Assembly: GCA_900555525.1 (NCBI GenBank)
Contig: USLP01000017.1
Coordinates: 1 to 12,343, forward strand
DNA length: 12,343 nucleotides
DNA from: an uncultured Eubacteriales bacterium
GTDB lineage: Bacteria > Bacillota > Clostridia > UMGS1840
Direction: 5' to 3'
Position numbers and translations under genes: made by a program
In this document: piece by piece, positions 6,763-10,807 of the stretch
Layout: every line of letters begins with the position of its first letter
Position numbering within the stretch: the stretch's first letter is position 1
The notes under the pieces: model-generated
Seen by the model: the letters and a program-made list of their open reading frames with translations, nothing else
The model's database searches: none
What the model was told of the DNA's origin: nothing

Positions 6763-6779
6763 TTGTCGTTCGTGCAAAA
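6744..6779 (+). promoter_or_regulatory. Candidate AgrA/LytTR operator: 16-bp direct repeat, 20-bp period
   Basis: TGTCGTTTGTGAAAAA (6744-6759) and TGTCGTTCGTGCAAAA (6764-6779) match at 14 of 16 positions and lie 20 bases apart, two helical turns. The second copy ends three bases before a -35 element. LytTR activators such as AgrA and ComE use two direct repeats with a similar two-turn spacing next to the -35. The first copy overlaps the end of agrC. The bases do not match the S. aureus AgrA site, so binding is inferred from geometry and context. Confidence 0.65.
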
Positions 6780-6782
6780 CAC

Positions 6783-6811
6783 TTGAATTTTAATGAAAAA
6801 TATGTTAGACT
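6783..6811 (+). promoter_or_regulatory. Internal promoter for agrB-agrD with extended -10
   Basis: TTGAAT (6783-6788) and TAGACT (6806-6811) are 17 bases apart, with TG at 6803-6804 giving an extended -10. Transcription should begin near 6818, about 16 bases before the agrB ATG, leaving the Shine-Dalgarno intact but omitting most of the left arm of the start-codon hairpin. Confidence 0.6.
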
Positions 6812-6840
6812 ATCATCAAGAGGAGGGGACTTGATGATAG
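6810..6840 (+). promoter_or_regulatory. Inverted repeat enclosing the agrB Shine-Dalgarno and start codon
   Basis: CTATCATCAAG (6810-6820) pairs perfectly over 11 bp with CTTGATGATAG (6830-6840). The 9-nt loop is AGGAGGGGA, the Shine-Dalgarno, and the right arm contains the ATG (6834-6836). In read-through mRNA from agrAC this hairpin should limit initiation. In mRNA from the internal promoter the left arm is almost entirely missing. Confidence 0.7.
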
Positions 6841-7433
6841 CGACAATTTCAAGAAAATTATCATTGACTTTATTGAAAAGTAATGCTATCAATCAAGAAG
6901 AATTAAATGTTTATGCATATGGCATACAGCTTTTAATTTTAAGTATTATTGATTGGAGCATTACTTTTTTATTGGTATTTTTGATAGGTGAGATTTATCT
7001 GTCCGCAACATACTTTTTTGTATTCTTTATATTGCGCAGACATTGCGGAGGTTATCATGCCGAAACGCATATACAATGTATAATAGTTTCAAATATTGTT
7101 TATGTTTTATCTGTGCTGATATCGGCAAATATACGTTATGAAAATTTTACAATACCGCTATTTCTCGGAGAGCTTATAAATTTAATTATATTACATAAGC
7201 TTTCTCCGATAGAACACCCCAATAAACCGATAACAAAATCGGAAATTATGAGGCATAAAAAGCTGGGACGAATTTTAAATATGCTTTTCAGCATAGCTGC
7301 GATTGGTATTAATTCAATAGGTATAAGCCGATTTGCTTGCATTATTCTTACGGCGCAATTAAGTGTAAGCATTGCGGTTGTTTTACAAAAAATAAAAAAT
7401 CAAAAAAGAAAGGAGGAAAAAACAGATGAGTAA
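6834..7433 (+). CDS. agrB: AgrB-like accessory gene regulator membrane protease
   Basis: AgrB is a membrane cysteine protease that cuts the C-terminal part of AgrD and forms its thiolactone. The 199-aa protein has several hydrophobic segments and the family signature RRHCGGYHAETHIQC, placing the catalytic pair at H75 and C82, the same spacing of seven as H77/C84 in S. aureus AgrB. The start at 6834 follows AGGAGGGG (6821-6828) with five bases between. An upstream in-frame TTG at 6783 is rejected because it lies on the -35 element. The C-terminus is basic (KNQKRKEEK), and the gene overlaps agrD by eight bases. Expression probably depends on both the internal promoter and the start-codon hairpin. 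Confidence 0.93.
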   Translation: MIATISRKLSLTLLKSNAINQEELNVYAYGIQLLILSIIDWSITFLLVFLIGEIYLSATYFFVFFILRRHCGGYHAETHIQCIIVSNIVYVLSVLISANIRYENFTIPLFLGELINLIILHKLSPIEHPNKPITKSEIMRHKKLGRILNMLFSIAAIGINSIGISRFACIILTAQLSVSIAVVLQKIKNQKRKEEKTDE

Positions 7434-7566
7434 ATGGAAGTTTACCGCACAATCCCTTTTATGTGCAATTGCCTTTTTTATGGCGGCAAATTCAGTAGGT
7501 ACAATGTGCATGGGAAGATACTATCAGCCCGAAGAACCCAAAGAAATGCTGAAATTTAAAAAATAG
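7426..7566 (+). CDS. agrD: AgrD-like autoinducing peptide precursor (46 aa)
   Basis: This small ORF has AGGAGG (7411-7416) nine bases before ATG and overlaps the agrB stop. It has the three-part AgrD plan: a basic, amphipathic N-terminus (SKWKFTAQSLLCAIAFFMA), a core with a central Cys (C28), and a charged tail containing PEEPKEM that resembles the S. aureus tail PEVPKEL. Aligning PKE to S. aureus AgrD puts the AgrB cut after Y32. This gives a five-residue ring C28-M29-G30-R31-Y32, the ring size of staphylococcal autoinducing peptides. A cut after Y33 (six-residue ring) is also possible. The N-terminal cut, within about residues 22-27, cannot be fixed. Identification rests on position after agrB and on layout, not on close sequence identity. 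Confidence 0.85.
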   Translation: MSKWKFTAQSLLCAIAFFMAANSVGTMCMGRYYQPEEPKEMLKFKK

Positions 7567-7604
7567 GTATTAGTAAGGAAAAAGCACCCAAGGAGGCGGT
7601 TCCG

Positions 7605-7676
7605 ATGTTCATTTATAAGCAGTCGGCAGAGTATTTGTCGGTACTGCTGAAAAACAATAATTGCTGTGCAACATAA
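7605..7676 (+). CDS. Possible 23-aa peptide with a CysCys C-terminus
   Basis: An ORF of 23 codons starts at ATG 7605 with a perfect AGGAGG (7591-7596) eight bases upstream. The product begins MFIYKQSAEYLSVLL and ends KNNNCCAT. It follows agrD by 38 bases with no terminator, so it should be on the same transcript. It has no signal peptide and matches no family I know. It might be a second signalling or regulatory peptide of the agr locus or a leader peptide; it might also be chance. The strong ribosome binding site is the main argument for translation. Confidence 0.4.
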   Translation: MFIYKQSAEYLSVLLKNNNCCAT

Positions 7677-7856
7677 ATATTGTTAAAAATATGATTATAA
7701 CACAAGGCTTACAGGGTTACTGCTTGAATGATGAAATATTTTGTAGTTTATAGTCATTGATAACGTATTATATAAAGTGTAGCAATAATGTAAAAGTATT
7801 TGTAAAATACATAGAAATCAACGATACGAAATATGTAATAAGAAAGGACTACTATT

Positions 7857-8306
7857 ATGAAAAAATTCAGTAAAATTATAGCAACATGTTTAATGGCAGT
7901 TATGTTATTTTCAGTTATGAGTATCAATGCTTTTGCAACAACAAATGAAATCTACACATCAACTAATGTAAAAAGAAGAACGGTTACACCGTCCACTACA
8001 GTTGTGTTAAACCCAAATGCTTCATCACAAATTATACCTTGGTCTATATACAGCGGAATGGGATACTGGAAAATTCATTTAATGAATGACACAAGCAGTG
8101 TAATGACAGTACGTATTTTTAAAAATTCTCCGCAAGGAACGCCTATTTATACAGGATACGTTATGCCAAATTCTTCATTGCCTATGTACGGCGAATCGGC
8201 ATTATCAAGCGGAGCATATTATGTTACTGTTTCAACAAACGGCAGCGTTAATTTAAACGGTACTCTTTATTATAAATTTGCCACTGCTTACGATGAACTG
8301 TTTTAA
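7857..8306 (+). CDS. Secreted protein of unknown function (149 aa)
   Basis: I do not recognise the family. Residues 1-27 form a clear Sec signal peptide with a basic start (MKKFSKI), hydrophobic core and NAFA cleavage site, leaving a mature protein of about 122 residues without Cys. The mature part is rich in Ser, Thr, Asn, Tyr and Gly with alternating hydrophobic residues (GYWKIHLMNDTSSVMTVRIF, GAYYVTVSTNGSVNL), suggesting a small all-beta sandwich like many extracellular binding domains. AAAGGA (7843-7848) supports the start. It lies 180 bases after the 23-aa ORF in an AT-rich gap with no convincing promoter or AgrA-like repeat. Its position behind agrBD makes it a candidate output of the quorum system, by inference only. 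Confidence 0.75.
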   Translation: MKKFSKIIATCLMAVMLFSVMSINAFATTNEIYTSTNVKRRTVTPSTTVVLNPNASSQIIPWSIYSGMGYWKIHLMNDTSSVMTVRIFKNSPQGTPIYTGYVMPNSSLPMYGESALSSGAYYVTVSTNGSVNLNGTLYYKFATAYDELF

Positions 8307-8366
8307 CAAGTATTTCTGCAATTCAGCAACATTGCAATAATTTGATGTAAAGAGGATTGAACGATT

Positions 8367-9017
8367 ATGAAAAAATTTTTTATAAGCTGTGCTTTGGCGG
8401 TTTGCGTTTTTGCTTCAAATGTGAGCGCATTTGCGGCGGAGGACGATTTTTCATCAAAAATAAATGAACTTAAGGGATATAACATAATTAAGGGTGATGA
8501 AAACGGCGATTTGCACTTGGAGGATAATTTAACAAGAGCAGAAACGGTTACGATTATATGCAGACTTTTGAATCTCAAAACCGATAATGTCGTGTCGGGA
8601 TTTACTGATGTTCCGAGCGATTTTTGGGCGGCAGGATATATAACGGCGGCATATGATAACGGACTTGTTGAAGGATGCGGAAACGGAATTTTCAATCCGA
8701 ACGGCAAGGTAACATATTCCGAAGCGGTGAAAATGATTTTATCTGCAATGGGCTATATGCCGAAAGCCAAAGAGCTCGGCGGCTATCCTGATGGATATAT
8801 CGATACCGCAAAGGAAATCGGATTGACTGACGGCAATATTGAAAATCCTGCGGAAATAATAAAAAGAAAAGACGTAATGGAGCTGGTTTATAAGTCATTG
8901 GATATTCCGATTATGCAGGTTACATCGTTCGGAATCGGTACGGAATATAAAATCATGGACGGTAACAACGGAAATCCGCTTATAACGCTTCGTAAAGTAA
9001 TAGAAGAGGCAAAATAA
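8367..9017 (+). CDS. Secreted S-layer homology (SLH) domain protein
   Basis: A Sec signal peptide (1-23, cleavage near AFA-AEDD) is followed by three SLH-type repeats, at about 28-70 (LTRAETVTIICRLL), 79-130 (FTDVPSDFWAAGYITAAYDNGLVEG, then VTYSEAVKMILSAMGY) and 140-180 (GYIDTAKEIGLTDG...RKDVMELVYKSL). Three SLH repeats normally bind pyruvylated secondary wall polymer and hold a protein on the cell surface. Here almost nothing else is attached; the last 35 residues are not a known domain, so it may be a minimal wall-bound protein. The start is supported by AGAGGA at 8351-8356. It is 60 bases after the previous secreted protein with no terminator between, so the two are probably cotranscribed. 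Confidence 0.88.
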   Translation: MKKFFISCALAVCVFASNVSAFAAEDDFSSKINELKGYNIIKGDENGDLHLEDNLTRAETVTIICRLLNLKTDNVVSGFTDVPSDFWAAGYITAAYDNGLVEGCGNGIFNPNGKVTYSEAVKMILSAMGYMPKAKELGGYPDGYIDTAKEIGLTDGNIENPAEIIKRKDVMELVYKSLDIPIMQVTSFGIGTEYKIMDGNNGNPLITLRKVIEEAK

Positions 9018-9024
9018 AAGTTTA

Positions 9025-9066
9025 TAATTTAAATGCGTCCTTGTACTGTAGGACGCATTTAAAATT
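9025..9066 (+). terminator. Terminator hairpin after the SLH gene
   Basis: AAATGCGTCC (9031-9040) pairs perfectly with GGACGCATTT (9051-9060), and the stem extends into flanking AATT/AATT bases, with a 10-nt loop. It starts a few bases after the stop. The downstream tract is AT-rich rather than a pure T run. It closes the agr-surface protein region. Confidence 0.7.
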
Positions 9067-9078
9067 ATTAATTTCCCA

Positions 9079-9109
9079 TTGTAGGGGCGCGTCTCTCGTG
9101 TCCGCCCGT
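9079..9109. repeat. GC-rich imperfect palindrome, possible dispersed repeat remnant
   Basis: TTGTAGGGGCG...CGCCCGTC stands out by high GC in AT-rich surroundings; GGGCG (9085-9089) can pair with CGCCC (9103-9107). From memory, GTAGGGGCG...CGCCC elements occur as dispersed intergenic palindromes in Clostridia; this may be a decayed copy. No second copy lies in the window. Confidence 0.4.
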
Positions 9110-9145
9110 CTGTAGGTTTGTGCGAACGTTTGTGCGCACGCATTT

Positions 9146-9229
9146 TTACATCTCGTTTTTCAGTTTTAAATATACGTCTATGCTTCCTGTCATTGTAAAT
9201 ATTTCCCAGTAAAAATCTTTTTCGTTCAT
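9146..9229 (-). CDS. yqzL: YqzL-like microprotein (27 aa)
   Basis: On the minus strand, ATG 9229 begins a 27-aa product whose core DFYWEIFTMTGSIDVYLKLK matches the short YqzL family pattern of an aromatic Trp-x-x-Phe, then TG-S-I-D-x-YL. Family members are about 40-50 aa and their function is unknown. In B. subtilis yqzL lies near era and recO; here it stands alone between oppositely directed genes. GAAAGG lies 11 bases before ATG 9229. An in-frame ATG at 9238 would add three residues but is only two bases from that site, so 9229 is preferred. The product is shorter than usual and ends early after the conserved core, so it could be a trimmed or decaying copy. Confidence 0.7.
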   Translation of the reverse strand: MNEKDFYWEIFTMTGSIDVYLKLKNEM

Positions 9230-9336
9230 ATATCCCATATCCTTTCAGCGTTATAAAATTATTTTTTCCCGAGTGGCTTTTCTTATAACAAATTTTGAAA
9301 TTTTACATATATTGTTACTAAAGAGAGGTGATAAAT

Positions 9337-9399
9337 ATGATGAGAAACAATACATCGTTATTATTCTTCATTCTTGTCTTTTTAATATTATTTTATTAA
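9337..9399 (+). CDS. Possible 20-aa hydrophobic membrane peptide
   Basis: The ORF starts at a double ATG (9337 and 9340) after AGAGAGGTG (9322-9330) with good spacing. It encodes MMRNNTS followed by an unbroken 13-residue hydrophobic stretch rich in Leu and Phe. It would be a single-span membrane peptide with a short polar N-terminus. Very short hydrophobic peptides of this kind are common in spore-forming Firmicutes, but no family is recognised. A longer frame across the same bases (9273-9467) has no ribosome binding site. Confidence 0.45.
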   Translation: MMRNNTSLLFFILVFLILFY

Positions 9400-9421
9400 C
9401 AGACCGTAACATAATAGTAGA

Positions 9422-9474
9422 GACTGCGTCATATACTGATACAAAGAACAGCGATTTTCGTATGTGATGCAGTC
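9422..9474 (+). terminator. 15-bp hairpin, likely terminator or leader structure
   Basis: GACTGCGTCATATAC (9422-9436) pairs with GTATGTGATGCAGTC (9460-9474) over 15 bp with two G-T pairs and a 23-nt loop. It is followed by GGATTTTATTTG, so it could terminate the small peptide transcript. It also lies 40 bases before the next start codon and could be a leader element. Confidence 0.5.
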
Positions 9475-9516
9475 GGATTTTATTTGTAAAAATTTTTTTG
9501 TAAAGGAGAGACTGCT

Positions 9517-9771
9517 ATGGAAAATATTAACAAAGAAGCTTTAAGCAAGCTTTTTTCGGGAGTGCCTAAGGATAAACTCGAAAAAGCGATGAAAACCGCC
9601 GAGACTTTGGCAAAAGACCCAAACGTAAAAAATTCGTTTTCAAAAATATCCGATGCAAAAATCCGTTCTATGCTGTCAGCTATGAACGACGGAGACAAAC
9701 GCCGTTTGGCGTCGCTTATTGCAAATTCCGACAACGGAAACGTTATAGATTTGATAAAAAACTTAAAATAA
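9517..9771 (+). CDS. Uncharacterised small helical protein (84 aa)
   Basis: The product is soluble, charged and almost certainly all-helical (MENINKEALSKLF, then KDKLEKAMKTAETLAKDP), with no signal peptide, membrane segment or Cys. AAAGGAGA (9502-9509) gives a well-spaced start. No known motif is recognised. It heads a tight three-gene run, 25 bases before the next gene, whose product has a similar opening (EIDKESIANMLG against ENINKEALSKLF), hinting at a distant relationship. Codon use looks like that of the neighbours. Function is unknown; association with membrane or spore structures is only suggested by the third gene of the set. Confidence 0.7.
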   Translation: MENINKEALSKLFSGVPKDKLEKAMKTAETLAKDPNVKNSFSKISDAKIRSMLSAMNDGDKRRLASLIANSDNGNVIDLIKNLK

Positions 9772-9796
9772 CAGCGATGTACGGGAGGTAAGAAAA

Positions 9797-10132
9797 GTGG
9801 CTGAAATCGATAAAGAGAGCATTGCGAATATGCTTGGCAGTATACTGGGCGAAGACAAAAAGGACACGGTTAATTCGCTTTTGGATTCGCTCGGAGGTTC
9901 AGAAACGCAAAATTCACCTCAAAATAATTCGGAACTTTTGGATTCTGCCGAAATAATGGCAAAAATGACAAAGGTTTTGGGAAAGCTCAACAATACGAAA
10001 AACAACAGGGATTTTGCGCTTCTTTACGCAATACGTCCGTTTATGAGAGCGGGCAGGCAGGGTAAAATCGACACCTGCTTAAAAATGTTACAGGCAGTAA
10101 CCGTCATAAACGAAATAAAAAAAGAAGGATAG
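9797..10132 (+). CDS. Uncharacterised small helical protein (111 aa), GTG start
   Basis: Translation is assigned to GTG 9797 after GGGAGGT (9783-9789). The N-terminal 35 residues look helical (EIDKESIANMLGSILG...VNSLLDSLGG), residues 36-47 are a Ser/Asn/Gln-rich linker, and the C-terminal half is helical and basic (RDFALLYAIRPFMRAGRQGK, then IDTCLKMLQAVTVINEIKK). It has one Cys and no membrane segment. I do not recognise the family. It lies between the 84-aa gene and the hydrophobic-tailed 95-aa gene with gaps of 25 and 11 bases, so the three are probably made together. Confidence 0.7.
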   Translation: MAEIDKESIANMLGSILGEDKKDTVNSLLDSLGGSETQNSPQNNSELLDSAEIMAKMTKVLGKLNNTKNNRDFALLYAIRPFMRAGRQGKIDTCLKMLQAVTVINEIKKEG

Positions 10133-10143
10133 GGTGAAGTTTT

Positions 10144-10431
10144 GTGTATCAGTCTTTTCCGCAAAAAAACATAAACAGGAGCAACAGCGCCATGCCGATT
10201 ATAAAGGAGCCGCCGCATGAAAAATGCGCCCCTAAAAAGCCGCCCGGCGAACAGCCGTGCGCTTGCCCACCAAAACCGCAGCAGGAGAGCTGTGCGGCGA
10301 TTCCGCAGAACATTTTCGGCTCTTTAAAGGCAGATGACCTTGTTATTATAGGCATACTTTTGATTCTCCTTTATGAGGGAACGAACGATATGCTGATAAT
10401 CGCTATTTTGGGAATAATTTTGTTTTTTTAA
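10144..10431 (+). CDS. Uncharacterised Pro/Cys-rich protein with hydrophobic C-terminal tail (95 aa)
   Basis: Start GTG 10144 follows a purine-rich GGATAGGGTGAAG (10126-10138) that overlaps the previous stop. The N-terminal 55 residues are polar, Pro-rich and contain four Cys (PPHEKCAPKKPPGEQPCACPPKPQQ is the core region). The C-terminal part, after KADDLVII, forms two short hydrophobic segments (about 66-77 and 83-95) split by EGTND, ending in ILFF at the stop. The DDLxxIxxLLLLYEG pattern is one I recall from small uncharacterised proteins of spore-forming Clostridia, but no function is established. A tail-anchored or hairpin membrane association is likely. No strong terminator follows; a 9-bp inverted repeat lies at 10486-10518. 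Confidence 0.7.
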   Translation: MYQSFPQKNINRSNSAMPIIKEPPHEKCAPKKPPGEQPCACPPKPQQESCAAIPQNIFGSLKADDLVIIGILLILLYEGTNDMLIIAILGIILFF

Positions 10432-10485
10432 CCTTTTTTCAATTGAATAAACAAAAGCTTTTTTGTACATAATTATATAAGACGC

Positions 10486-10518
10486 TTGAAAAACGATTTT
10501 TTTGATTTTGTTTTTCAA
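10486..10518 (+). other. 9-bp inverted repeat between small-protein genes
   Basis: TTGAAAAAC (10486-10494) pairs with GTTTTTCAA (10510-10518) around a T-rich 15-nt centre. It could be a weak terminator for the preceding three genes or a control element for the DUF1540 gene. A TATAAT at 10530-10535 with TTGTTT 16 bases upstream looks like a promoter, but its start point would fall on the Shine-Dalgarno at 10540-10545. TTGAAT at 10443 with a -10 near 10466-10473 is an alternative promoter. Confidence 0.35.
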
Positions 10519-10553
10519 ATGTCAAAGTATATAATTTTTGGAGGTAATTTATA

Positions 10554-10715
10554 ATGGGTTACGAAAACAAATCAATCAAATGTTCTGTTAATGCCTGCCG
10601 TCATCACTGCGACGGAAGAGATTACTGTTCTTTGGAATGTATCTCGGTAGGAACGCATGAATGTGATCCCACAAAGGATCAATGCACGGACTGCCTTTCT
10701 TTTGAAAAGAAATAA
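10554..10715 (+). CDS. DUF1540 Cys-rich small protein (53 aa)
   Basis: This short ORF has GGAGGT (10540-10545) eight bases before ATG. The product fits the DUF1540 pattern: IKCSVNAC near the N-terminus, then YCSLECISVG, and TDCLSFE at the end. Eight Cys (10, 15, 19, 25, 29, 37, 44, 47) and two His (17, 18) suggest binding of zinc or another metal; the family's role is unknown. It is found widely in Clostridia and Bacilli. The gene stands alone, convergent with asnB, and is closed by a strong terminator. Confidence 0.88.
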   Translation: MGYENKSIKCSVNACRHHCDGRDYCSLECISVGTHECDPTKDQCTDCLSFEKK

Positions 10716-10730
10716 GGCATAAAAACGGCA

Positions 10731-10766
10731 AAAACGGCAATGTGAAAATTTTCGCATTGCCGTTTT
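10731..10766 (+). terminator. Strong terminator after the DUF1540 gene
   Basis: AAAACGGCAATG plus flanking bases (10731-10748) pairs with 10749-10766 in an almost loopless 18-base palindrome with one G-T pair, ending in CGTTTT. The left arm is preceded by a partial direct copy of itself (AAAAACGGC at 10721). Confidence 0.85.
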
Positions 10767-10768
10767 AA

Positions 10769-10807
10769 ATACGAAAACAGCCGCCGCATGACGGCTGTTT
10801 TTCGTAT
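10769..10807 (-). terminator. Terminator of asnB
   Basis: ATACGAAAACAGCCG (10769-10783) pairs with CGGCTGTTTTTCGTAT (10792-10807), one bulged base, 8-nt loop. Read on the minus strand it abuts the asnB stop and ends CTGTTTTCGTATTT. It stands next to the DUF1540 terminator, so the two convergent genes are insulated. Confidence 0.82.

Noticed and set aside
6783..6833. Upstream TTG start for AgrB
   Set aside because: It coincides with the predicted -35 element and has no Shine-Dalgarno; ATG 6834 has AGGAGGGG at ideal spacing.
7691..7753. 20-codon ORF in the gap before the secreted protein
   Set aside because: No Shine-Dalgarno and no peptide features.
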